Part shown: positions 37,401 to 47,800 of the stretch, in pieces | Numbering within the stretch: the stretch's first letter is position 1 | Layout of the letters: the number at the start of each line of letters is the position of its first letter | DNA from: Batkoa obscura | Taxonomy: Eukaryota > Entomophthoromycota > Entomophthoromycetes > Entomophthorales > Batkoaceae | Reading direction: 5' to 3' | DNA: 64,000 nucleotides | Assembly (NCBI GenBank): GCA_030770535.1 | Contig: JASVEC010000007.1 | Location: 1,488,001 to 1,552,000 of the forward strand | Made by a program: the position numbers and the translations under genes | Notes under the pieces: model-generated | Told to the model about the DNA's origin: nothing | What the model saw: the letters and a program-made list of their open reading frames with translations, nothing else | Databases searched by the model: none

Positions 37401-39527
37401 TTTGGTTTCTTAGGGTTATTTGCTATTTATCAAACGTTACCTGCCGTCCTTGATTGGTGGATCAAAATTTGGGCAAATGCTGGGGATAAGATACCTGATA
37501 CTAATGGATTACAATTAAATAGCTTTATATATATGTCATTTGATGCTTTACCCATCAAGCAACTTTATGAAGCCGTTACTGAACCTATTATAAAAATTTA
37601 TGCAAAATCTATATTAACATTGGAATCAAACAACGACCTTGATTATTACATCAATATTTATATAATTATTTCCGCTATGAGCGTACTTACTGTTATACTC
37701 AGAGTTAGTTATCAATTTTGGGGATCAATTAAAGCATCACGTATACTTCATGATTCTTTATTAGATAATATTTTACATGCACCAATCCGATTCTTTGATA
37801 CAACTCCTGTTGGTAGACTTATTAATAGATTTTCAAAAGATTTACAATGTATTGATCAAGAACTTATGGGATCTTCAGGTGTATTTGTTTCTGAAATTTT
37901 TGCATCAATTATCATTTTATCTATGATTGCATTTATTCTTCCACAATTCCTTATAGCAGCTTTAATAATTTTGATGATGTTTTATTATGTTATTCAGTTT
38001 TATATTGGTGGCTCTAGAGAAATTAAACGGATTGAATCGGTATCTAGGTCCCCTATTTATGCCCAATGCGGTGAAACTCTTCAAGGAGTAACAACTATTA
38101 GAGCATATGAACAAGTTGCAAGATTCAGAGATACAAACTATGAAAAAATAGACGATAATATTAAATGTTTCTTTTACCTCTGGGCTGCTAACCGTTGGCT
38201 TTCAATTCGTTCTGATTTAGTTGGTGGAATAGTTACTTTTGCTACTGGTTCACTCCTTTTATTATTCAGTGAACAACTTAATTCAGCTTTGATTGGTTTA
38301 GCTTTATCATATGCTTTAAACTTCTCTTCGCATATCTTGGTACTTGTTTATTCTTTTTTGTTTAATATATTAATTGTTTTTTTTAGTGGATAGCACGCTA
38401 TTATTCAATGATCGAAATGAATATGAATTCGATCGAGCGTATACAAGAATATCTTGATGTACCGTCAGAGCCTCCTAGAAGAATACCTTCTAATTGCCCT
38501 CCACCTAAGGTAAAACAATCATTTAAATGTATATACAAATTAATTATCATCTTAATAGTGGCCCACGGAAGGAAAAATAGAAATAAACAATTTGATTTTA
38601 AGATATGCTCCAGATCGTGATCCAGTTATTAAAGGAATATCATTGAGTATAAAAGGAGGGGAAAAAATAGGAATAGTTGGAAGAACAGGTAATATTGTTA
38701 TTTTATTAATATATCAATAACTAATGATTTAAATAATTAATAGGAGCTGGAAAGTCAACTTTAGCTTTAGCTTTCTTTAGATTTGTTGACCCAGAAAAAG
38801 GTTCAATTTATATCGATGATATTGATATTCATAAAATAGGTTTATTTGATCTTCGCTCAAGTCTTACTATTATTCCTCAAGATGCCATCTTATTTTCTGG
38901 GACTATAAGATCTAATTTAGATCCATTTAATCAATATGAAGATCAACAACTTTGGAATTCATTGAGAAGAGTACATTTAATTGATAATGAATCTCCCATA
39001 TATGACTCATCAGAAGAAACAAATACAGTTATAAAAAGTTTAGATCAAGTTGTCACAGAAAACGGACAAAACTTTTCACAAGGACAACGCCAACTTTTAT
39101 CTCTTGCCCGTGCCTTACTTAAACAATCAAAAGTTATTATTATGGATGAAGGTAAGCGTAACTTTATTTATTAATATACAATCGTATAATATTTATAATA
39201 GCTACTGCATCTGTTGATTACACTACTGGTGTTAAGATTCAAAAAACAATCCGTCAAGAACTTTCACAATCTACCTTGTTGTGTATTGCTCATCGATTAA
39301 GATCCATTATTGATTATGATAAAGTTGTAGTTATGGGTAATAGATTTTATAGTTACAATAGTATTAATACTAACAAATTATTAGACCATGGGACTATTAA
39401 AGAATTCGATAGTCCAGCTAATTTAATTAAGCAAGAAAATAGCTTGTTCAGAGCAATGTGTAAAGAATCAGGAGATTTTGAAACTCTAGAACAAATGGCA
39501 CAAAATTCTTTTATAAATGGCGCTTAA
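34442..39527 (+). CDS. ABCC-type (MRP/YCF1-like) full ABC transporter, ~1582 aa (8 exons)
   Basis: Exons: 34442-34486, 34532-34575, 34619-38339, 38387-38509, 38559-38688, 38744-39151, 39202-39336, 39385-39527; phases agree throughout. The first two exons give WPLGEYESFNEC, matching the MRP N-terminus. The order is an N-terminal TMD0-like region, TMD1, NBD1, TMD2, NBD2. NBD1 has Walker A GPTGSGKTSL, signature LSGGQKQRLSLARAV and Walker B HIIMDDCLSALD, where Asp replaces the catalytic Glu, as is usual for ABCC NBD1. NBD2 has GRTGAGKSTL, FSQGQRQLLSLARALL and VIIMDEATASVD. An intron interrupts the NBD2 Walker A. ABCC proteins export glutathione conjugates and other organic anions, in fungi often into the vacuole; which membrane applies here is unknown. 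Confidence 0.93.
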
Positions 39528-39681
39528 ATTTAGTTATATTTCAAGTAATAATAAAGCTATCAAATTAATTTTAATTATTGTAACCTGACAATAAAATTTC
39601 ATAATATAGCTCTGATGATTTCAAAACCTCTTGTACTATAGTCGTTTTCATACTGATAAATACTAAAGTAAAAAATCGATA

Positions 39682-39784
39682 TGGGGATATATTTTTTTGT
39701 TTAAGAATTTTACTAACAATTTTTCCATTCAAATAGCATTTAACAAATGGAAAAAGTGATAAAATCAAAAAAAAAACCTACCTA
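39682..39784. repeat. TGGGGATGT-family MITE
   Basis: Begins TGGGGATATATTTTTTTG and ends ACCTACCTA, a slightly eroded right end; internal TTCAAATAGCATTTAACA block present. Confidence 0.78.
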
Positions 39785-40261
39785 TATTATTCTGAGCTTG
39801 TATGGAAAAATTTTAAGCTTCAGCTTTACTTATTTTGATATTTTTAAGCTATTGTGTTTTTTAAATTGTATTTTTTTAAATGGAAAAAGTTAAATAAAAA
39901 TGCTGTATAAAGCTATTTAATTAGAGATATTATACATAGAGAAAAACTGTTACTTAAAATTTTTTAATTATTTACAATAACATTTTTTTACTAAAAGCAA
40001 TTATTTAAAATAAAATCTAATACTAAGTTTATTTTTATTTTTATTTTATTTGTCATTTTATTTAAAATTTATTGATACTTTATAATATTGTTTATAAATA
40101 AAAATATTAACATGTTTTTGAGCTTATAAGCAATTATAAAAAGTTAAGCCACAAAATCAAAATTTTTTATAATTTTTTTAAATAAAACAGTATGATAGAT
40201 TAATTTTTTTTAAATAAAATAAAAAACAAAATAAAAAATTTAAAGTTATCTGATAAACATA

Positions 40262-40345
40262 TGGTGGTACTTTTTGGTTTCATCACTTTTTCCATTTTTA
40301 AGTGCTATTTGAGTAGAAAAATTGTTAGTAAAATTCTTTAAGTAT
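40262..40345. repeat. Truncated MITE copy
   Basis: Begins TGGTGGTACTTTTTGGTTTC and keeps the AAGTGCTATTTGAGTAG block, then loses homology after AAAATTCTTTAAG; the right end is missing. Confidence 0.7.
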
Positions 40346-40429
40346 CAAAAAAGCTGCTAGTGTATCTATAGTTTTTCATGCTGTATTATTTTAAAAATAT
40401 ACATGGAGTTATTTTACATAAAAACTATA

Positions 40430-40460
40430 TAGGGATGTATTTTTTTTGTTAATGTTTTAT
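40430..40460. repeat. MITE end fragment
   Basis: TAGGGATGTATTTTTTTTG matches the left end of the family, after which similarity stops. Confidence 0.55.
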
Positions 40461-40611
40461 TATTTAAAGCACCTTCAAAGTAAAGATTATATCAGCTTTA
40501 TTTAATTTATTATTTATTTTCAAAAATATTTAAATAAGATAATTATATATATATATAATTTTTAAATTTATAGCTTAACCTTTTATAATTGCTTACAAGC
40601 TTAAAAACATA

Positions 40612-40711
40612 TAGGGATGTATTTTTTTGTTTAAGAATTCTACTAACAATTTTTCTACTCAAATAGCGCTTAAAAATGGAAAAAGTAATAAAACCAAAAA
40701 AAACATCCTCA
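40612..40711. repeat. TGGGGATGT-family MITE
   Basis: Begins TAGGGATGTATTTTTTTG and ends ACATCCTCA; complete 100-bp copy with CTCAAATAGCGCTTAAAA. Confidence 0.84.
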
Positions 40712-40865
40712 TATTAATAATTTTTTAGATCACTTTTAAACAAAAAATAGTGATTGGGTTTTATATAAAAAAATAGCAACATAACGGAAAAAGCAAGGTT
40801 TTACTATGAAAAAAACTATAGAAGGCTATTTAAAAAGGAGGTTATAGCTTAAAAAATATAATATA

Positions 40866-40964
40866 TGGGGATGTATCTTTGTGTTTAAGAATTTTATTAA
40901 CAATTTTTTCACTCAAATAGCGCTTAAAAGATGGAAAAAATGATGAAACCAAAAAACGCCCCCA
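40866..40964. repeat. TGGGGATGT-family MITE
   Basis: Begins TGGGGATGTATCTTTGTG and ends ACGCCCCCA, with TA on both flanks; complete copy. Confidence 0.84.
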
Positions 40965-41128
40965 TATCAAATTTGATTAATCAAATGCTGCCATTATTTT
41001 TATAGTCTGTGTTTGATCAGATTTGCTTCAAACTTTTATCAGGTTTCCTTTGGATTAAGTTACAAAATGATTATCAAAAAATTCCTTTGACTTTTTACCC
41101 ACCTTACTTTAATACCACAATCAGTATA

Positions 41129-41228
41129 TAGGGATGTTTTTTTTAGTCTCATTACTTTTTTCATTTTTTAAGCACTATTTGAGCAGAGATTGTTAGTAAA
41201 ATTCTTAAACAAAAAAAATACATCCCCA
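41129..41228. repeat. TGGGGATGT-family MITE abutting the intact transposon
   Basis: Begins TAGGGATGT and ends ACATCCCCA, flanked by TA at 41127 and 41229. The TA on its right is directly followed by the left terminal repeat of the DNA transposon, so the larger element appears to have used the TA next to the MITE as its target. Confidence 0.85.
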
Positions 41229-41725
41229 TATGGGGGTGTCCGAATTGGTTTCATTTTTTTATCCAATTTTTAAATATTTATATTTTAAAAACTTTGCTTA
41301 AAATTCTATAAAAATAAATTCTTTATTAAAAGCCAAAAGTACCCGACACAGTTTTAAATTATTTTGTTATAATTTATATTGTCAATTAGCGGAATTTTTA
41401 TTAAATTTAATATAAATTCCTGGATTAGTAAAGATTTTACTAATATAGCCTGTATAGTGATATTAGTCAAAGTTGTAATATGTAAATAAATATATGCTTT
41501 TATATAGCTTTATTAAGAAATATTTATTATTAATTGTTTTATATTCAACACTACAGATTTGCTATCAAATGAATAAATTATTTTAATGTTATAATTACAT
41601 TATTAATATATCGCTAAGTTAATAAATAGCTGCATGGGAGGGAGTGGTTAGCCCCAAAACTATAATTAACCATCCCTATGTAATACAAGCAGTGTATTAA
41701 TAGTTTTTACTTATTATTACAACTA

Positions 41726-42193
41726 TGTGAAATATTGCTTTATTTAGCTCTCGGATTGATTATAACGCAACAATCACTTAAGTTGCTGTGTTCTCAAGTT
41801 CAAATACAATCAAGTCAGAGTCCCTTATTTTGATTTGCTGCGAGAATTTCTAACTTCATATTGCAAGGAATAACATCCTCTCGTATTAATATCCATATTT
41901 ATTGGAGTATAAAAGAGATTCTTCAATATGATAACTCCAGGTTTTTTTTTAATTGGATTACTCCCTGATAACGTATCATTAATAAAGTCACTAAGTCTTT
42001 CTGACAACATCTGATATAGATTTTATAGTAGTATCTTCCATTGTATTTGTTTTACATAATTTGTAGCTTACTACATACTATTTCTATTAAGTTAAGTCTA
42101 CCTTAGTTATATAAACTAAGACCCTTCGACTCAAGGCAAGTTAATTAAGCAAGAGTAGCTTTTAACTTCGGCCACTAAGTATCAACTTTCACA
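41726..42193 (+). repeat. Long terminal repeat 1
   Basis: 468 bp, TGTGAAA...TTTCACA. It contains a TATA-like GAGTATAAAAGAG near 41905, a probable promoter. The 61-codon minus frame inside is a by-product. Confidence 0.95.
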
Positions 42194-42215
42194 CTTGGCG
42201 CTCATAACTGGGAAA
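42194..42215 (+). other. Primer-binding-site candidate
   Basis: TGGCGCTCATAACTGGG begins three bases after the LTR. A TGG start just inside the LTR fits pairing with a tRNA 3' CCA end; the tRNA is not identified. The same site recurs 7184 bp on, at about 49378. Confidence 0.6.
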
Positions 42216-42311
42216 GCTCCTATAACTACACTAGGTAGCCTTTATAGCCTTTCCTTTACGGTTCTTACCGCGTAACCACCCCAACCCTCCAATCCCCTTA
42301 ATTCACAGACT

Positions 42312-44813
42312 ATGATCAACAATAGCCTCATACCCTATTTTGCTGACTCAAGATATCTCCTTGATAACCGTCAACAATTGACTATCACTGAATATGACAT
42401 GGGTAGTAGTGATGAAGAAGAAGCTAGTGTTCTGACCCCAGAAATAGACACTGCTGCTTTAAATCAAGCTGCCCTACCTCCTCATGTTGTAAGCTCGGTC
42501 GTTACCTATGGAGCTGTTCCTATGCACGTTCTTAATGGTGATCTCTCTGCTTGGAGACAATACCAAAGTAGTAGCTCCAGTACCCAAATTACTTTTCGTG
42601 CTCAGTACCAAACGGTACCTACCCTTTCCCACGTTCAACAATATTTAGTAGAGTTCTTGCACAACAAACTCATCCAGATGGTTGGTGAACTCAACCGTCT
42701 CTCAACTCACAATAATGAATTGTCTACCTCTTTAAGCTCGCTTCTAGGTACGGTTAATAATCTCTCCATGGTCATCAACCAAAACAATGATGTCATCACC
42801 CCATCAAATGAATTCCATACCAGTAAGTTTAATGAATTCAACCAAAGGCTCAATGATACTGTTAGTTATGAAGTATATAGAGATTTGGCAAGAGAAGTAG
42901 GAGACTTCAAGGCTGAATTGCATCAGCTTGATACTGCCTTACATTCCGAACTCATTAAGATCTCTGACGAGATCAACCTTTCCCTCACTGAGATCAATGA
43001 CCATACTGCTCAAAGGATCTCAGATATCGACGGAAAAGTGAAAATCACTTTTGCAGAACTTAATAGATCGTTGATGACTAGATTCACCGAGTATAATCAT
43101 CGTTTATCCTATGTTGAGCAATCCCCTGCGTCTGCATCAGCCAAAGATGCCAGAATCTTGGCTTTAGAACAAGATTTAGCTGCTTGTAATGTACAACTGA
43201 CTCAACAAGTGACCACCATTAGCCAGCTCATCACTTCCAATAATAATTTGAAGGAACAAATTAGATTAGATAAAGAGCAGTCAGCGGCTGACTGGGAAGA
43301 AATTTCGCGTAATATACAGAGTACCAAGGAAGAGCTTATTATTCTTCAAACTAAGGTAGCTTCCAATACCAGCCAAATCAAGGCATCTTCTTGTAATTGT
43401 AGAAAGGAACGTATCGCTGTTTCAGCACCTCACTCCAGACTCTCGACTTATAGAGATGTTCCGAGATATAATATGTATGATCTAGGTGATGGTACCACAG
43501 AATCTATTCTTGACACTGAATATCAAATGAACCCTAAGTATCGTGGTTCTATTCACTTGGTACAACCGGATGATCAACCCAAGAAAGGAGAAAGTCCACC
43601 TCAATTACTTCCTAGAATGACCACTGCACCTACTGATGGTATTTACTCAAGAAACCCTGCTACAGGATCTAATGCTGAGCCAATAAGATCTCATGTACAA
43701 CCCTATGCTGAAGTTAACCTGGACAATCCTTTTAACAATAGTAACAAAAACAAGTTGCCATATATTGCTCCAAAAATCACTCAACATGTACCCTATGAGC
43801 AATCTTCATCTCACTACGTACAACCCGAGCGGATTCCTGTTCAAAATAACTATGGTATATCACATAATAATCATGACGCCTATTATGGCCATCCTGGACC
43901 TTCTGGTAACAATCTAAACCCGCATAGCTTCTCAACATACCCCCACAATTATCCGAGAAGCTCCCAACCCGTTAATACCAAGTTTAATTTTAGTCTCCTA
44001 TTCAATCCAAATGAAATCACTGCTACTACTTTCATCAAAGCGCTAGAAGTTCATCTTGATGCCAACAATTGGACCTACGAGTGTCGCCCTCAATGTCTCT
44101 TAGGTCAGCTTCAAACAAACGAGCTTTCCTGGTGTATGACCCTACCTGATGACTTACGCAGTAACTGGAACTCTTTTAAAAAGGCATTCATAGATCACTA
44201 TGATTCCGATGTAAAAATGGAAGCAAAAAAGGCAGCCCTTTTATCTTTACGACTAGACGATGAAAGCAAACTTGAAAATTACATTGCAAACGTAAAAAAT
44301 CGTGCTAATGCTTTAATTTCCTGTGGGAAGTTAAGCGTTACAGACCTCCGCCTGGCCTTCCAACGAAACCTTCCAAGTCACATCGCACGTCTTTTTCTAG
44401 ACCCTCATCATAATATCACCAATATTACTCAGATGATAGAGATTTTAGAGCTATACCTCGGAAGTCCAAAAAGCGAAGTTAAATCCAAGAAACTATACGT
44501 TAATCATATAGATAAAGAAACGGACAACAACGAATATCTTCATTGCTTTGCCATTACACAACAGCACTACTCCAACCATCGTAAATCTCGAGTATTTACT
44601 GGATGCTGGAACTGTGGTGAACATGGACATATTGCCGTCAATTGTATTGAACCAAAGCCAGAAAATGGTATTTTTAAATATTACTTTGAAAAAAATGTTC
44701 GCAATAGTAAACATTTTAACAAAAATAAACAAGTTAATCACCTCAATTATAATTATAATGATGGTGACACTGAAAAGTTTGTTGACCCCAACAGCGAGTC
44801 AAAAAACTTCTAA
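42312..44813 (+). CDS. gag: Gag of the gypsy element, copy 1 (833 aa)
   Basis: The N-terminal ~125 residues are unclassified, followed by a long coiled-coil region at about 130-370. A retrotransposon-gag capsid segment lies at about 560-720 (LDANNWTYECRP, LDDESKLENYIANVKNRA), and a single zinc knuckle CWNCGEHGHIAVNC (CCHC) near 764-777. It would form the particle and bind RNA. At 833 residues it is long for a gypsy Gag because of the coiled-coil extension. Pol is read from another frame that overlaps the end of gag. Confidence 0.93.
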   Translation: MINNSLIPYFADSRYLLDNRQQLTITEYDMGSSDEEEASVLTPEIDTAALNQAALPPHVVSSVVTYGAVPMHVLNGDLSAWRQYQSSSSSTQITFRAQYQTVPTLSHVQQYLVEFLHNKLIQMVGELNRLSTHNNELSTSLSSLLGTVNNLSMVINQNNDVITPSNEFHTSKFNEFNQRLNDTVSYEVYRDLAREVGDFKAELHQLDTALHSELIKISDEINLSLTEINDHTAQRISDIDGKVKITFAELNRSLMTRFTEYNHRLSYVEQSPASASAKDARILALEQDLAACNVQLTQQVTTISQLITSNNNLKEQIRLDKEQSAADWEEISRNIQSTKEELIILQTKVASNTSQIKASSCNCRKERIAVSAPHSRLSTYRDVPRYNMYDLGDGTTESILDTEYQMNPKYRGSIHLVQPDDQPKKGESPPQLLPRMTTAPTDGIYSRNPATGSNAEPIRSHVQPYAEVNLDNPFNNSNKNKLPYIAPKITQHVPYEQSSSHYVQPERIPVQNNYGISHNNHDAYYGHPGPSGNNLNPHSFSTYPHNYPRSSQPVNTKFNFSLLFNPNEITATTFIKALEVHLDANNWTYECRPQCLLGQLQTNELSWCMTLPDDLRSNWNSFKKAFIDHYDSDVKMEAKKAALLSLRLDDESKLENYIANVKNRANALISCGKLSVTDLRLAFQRNLPSHIARLFLDPHHNITNITQMIEILELYLGSPKSEVKSKKLYVNHIDKETDNNEYLHCFAITQQHYSNHRKSRVFTGCWNCGEHGHIAVNCIEPKPENGIFKYYFEKNVRNSKHFNKNKQVNHLNYNYNDGDTEKFVDPNSESKNF

Positions 44814-44844
44814 GTGGGAGGGTAAATGAGGATCCCCCTTCCAC
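44801..44844 (+). promoter_or_regulatory. Programmed -1 frameshift signal at the gag-pol overlap
   Basis: A canonical slippery heptamer A AAA AAC (44801-44807) lies in the gag frame near its end. Six bases downstream a stem can form: GTGGGAGGG (44814-44822) pairs with CCCTTCCAC (44836-44844) over nine pairs, one of them G-T, with a 13-base loop. Pol occupies the -1 frame here. This is the heptamer-spacer-stem layout that many retroviruses and gypsy elements use to make Gag-Pol. Identical in the second unit at 51985-52028. Confidence 0.8.
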
Positions 44845-47800
44845 GAAATCAAAAATTCCTCCTGATCCAGATGAAAGCACTGAATTAGACTTCGAAATTA
44901 ACACGCTTTCAAAATTTGACCCCTCTACCCTCATCCTAGCACTACCTTCCAAAATTCGTGGCAGACCCAAGAAGAAAAAGGTTCCCGTCGTTGAAATTCC
45001 TAAAGTCATTCCACGTCGAATTGATAAGTCACCTGATAACTCTATCAATGCCCCTGATTCTGCCTTGATAAATGAAATTGCTAAACCTTACATTTCACAA
45101 TTATCCGATTTATCCAAACTGTCCCTTACACAAAGTGAACTAGATAATACACACCAGTGGTTAACTAATGTTACCATCCCAATTCCTCTAGACAAAATCC
45201 TAACTGGAGAATCAGACTTAGCAATTGCATTTAGAAACATCATTAGAGAATATCAGAATCCAAATAAACAGATCCTCTTAGTAAACCTCGATGCCAAAGC
45301 CAACTCCACCGATTGTACTTACATTAATGCGTCGATTTACAAAAAAAATGTGCGTATAATATTAGATAGCGGAGCTCCCATCAATTTCATATCGAGTCGT
45401 CTGGTAAAACGATTACCCTTTAAACCGGATATAGATTGTTCGGACACCTTCGGTACAGCCGGAACCGGAACCGTCACGGCACTAGGAGCATACTCATCAA
45501 TCCCTATTAAGTTTGGAAAGCTAACTTTAGCCTTTCCAGCGATAGTGTTGGAAAGCGAAGGTTACGACTTCCTCCTAGGCACCGAATTCTTTGTGAAACA
45601 TGGTTGCCAATTATTGTACGATCAAAATATCTTAAAAGTATTAGATCAATCCATTCCAATGTACTACAATAAGCCAAGGAACCTAACCATTAACAACATA
45701 AGCAACAAAACTCCTGACTGTCGTATAATGAGCTATCGGACTAACAATAAATCAGTTGACGTTACTCTCTGCGGATTAGAATCTGTGATTTATCAATATC
45801 CAGATATAGCATATAAGCAGTCTGGAATCCCCATTATTTCCCCTAAGAACTTACTAATACCGCCTAAATCACAGGTAGTACTAGACACCGAAATCTCATT
45901 ATGGGTACCTAAGGAGTTCCATCTATCTATATACAGTATAGAAAGTGTTTCAAGATTAGAACCTCTAACTATGCCCGGGATTTTAGGTAATAACATGAAT
46001 GAGACTATAAAACTACTGCTTGCCAACATTACCGAAAAAGATATCAAAATCTCTAGAGGTCAACAGGTTGGTACAATCCACGTAGAAAATAACATTGTGA
46101 TTAATACTTTCAGTAAATTTGCAACACTAGAAGAATTCCAAATTTATGAAGAAGCCCCTAATAACCAAACCCTGTTTGTTGAGAAAGACACTATTAAACA
46201 TCTAAACCCAGATGAACAACTTCAATTTTATAAATTGCTGGAAGAATATAAAGACGTCTTTGCAACTTCAGAAGAAGATATTGGCTGTGCCCGCAATACT
46301 AAACATAAAGTATATACATGTGATTCACTACCTGTTGCAACTAAAGCATATCGTAAATCTCAGTCTGAACTTAAGGCAGAACGAGAAGAAGTCCAAAAAC
46401 TTTTAAGATTAGGTTTGATTATCCCTTCAAATAGTCCATGGGCCTCTCCCCTTATGATTGTTAAGAAAAAAGATGGAACTAATAGAGTAGTTATGGACTA
46501 TAGGAAACTCAACAAAATCACAAAGAAGGATGTATATCCACTACCCAGAATAGATGATGCTGTTGACCGCTTACAAGGTGCAAAATACTTTTCAGCAATG
46601 GATCTAATCTCAGGATACTGGCAGGTAGAAATGGATCCGGAAGACCAAGAGAAATGCGCTTTGATTACTTCCGAAGGACTATTTCAACCAACGAGGATGC
46701 CACAAGGCCTTTCAAACGCTCCTGCTACATTCCAACGTCTTATGGATAATACACTAGGTGATCTTAAGCTCTCATGTGTACTAATTTACTTAGACGACTT
46801 GAATGTGTTCTCGAAGACTTTCGTGGATCACCTAAATCACCTTAAAGCAGTATTCGAACGTCTTCGCCAAGCTAACTTAAAGTTAAAGCCAAAAAAATGC
46901 TCATTTTTCCAAACTAGTCTGGAATTTTTAGGCTACAAGGTCTCTGACAAAGGTTTAGCTCCTATTCCTAATAAATTAGATGCAGTAAAAGAGCTTTTCC
47001 CCCCAACTACGATGAGAGAAGTACAAGTATTCCTCGGACTAATGAATTACTACCGAAGATTTATAAAAGATTTTTCGAACTTAGCCACTCCACTATTCCA
47101 ATTGTTAAAGAAAGAAGTCAAGTTTCAATGGAAAGAAGAACACCAACAAGCCTTTGAAGAACTTCGCGATAAGCTGCTTAACGCCCCAGTGTTGATGTTT
47201 CCAAATTTCTCAAAGCCCTTCTCCCTGCATACCGACGCTAGCCTAACGGCAGTTGGAGGTGTTTTAAGTCAACTGGATGATGACAACTGCGAGCATCCAA
47301 TAGCTTATACCTCTAGAACCTTATCGAAGCATGAGAGGAATTACACTACGACAGAGAAGGAATGCCTTGCAATTATTCATGCTATAAAGGCATTTAGACC
47401 GTATATCTATGGCACTCACTTTACTGTTATTACCGACCATGTTTCCCTAAAGTGGTTATATTCAATCACTAATCCTGAAGGACGTCTAGCTAGGTGGGCT
47501 CTAAAACTACAATCGTATAGTTTTGATATAGTATATAAGCCAGGTAAAGATCACCAAAATGCAGATGGGCTTAGTAGGTTACCCAGGATCTGTCTAGCCA
47601 CCCCCATAGATGATGATCTGTACAACCTATTGGGTAATAAAAATAAGTGGCCGCAACAACAACCTGAGCTTAAACAATGGCTTGAGAAAAATGCCCAGAA
47701 TATCATTGTCAAAAGTAATGCATTGTACAAAAAGATTAAAGGAACATATATTCCGTATATTAAGCCTTCTTCGCGGCTATCTGCATGTCAACAGTTTCAC

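Larger units (their letters stand above)
39528..41228. other. AT-rich spacer packed with MITE copies
   Basis: Between the ABCC gene and the intact transposon, 1.7 kb holds four complete and two truncated copies of the same MITE, with almost no other recognisable content. Frames in this interval are MITE or AT-bias artefacts. Confidence 0.7.

Noticed and set aside
41825-42010. 61-codon minus frame repeated in each LTR (also 49009-49194 and 56193-56378)
   Set aside because: It is part of the LTR and lacks domain features; broken in the older solo LTRs.
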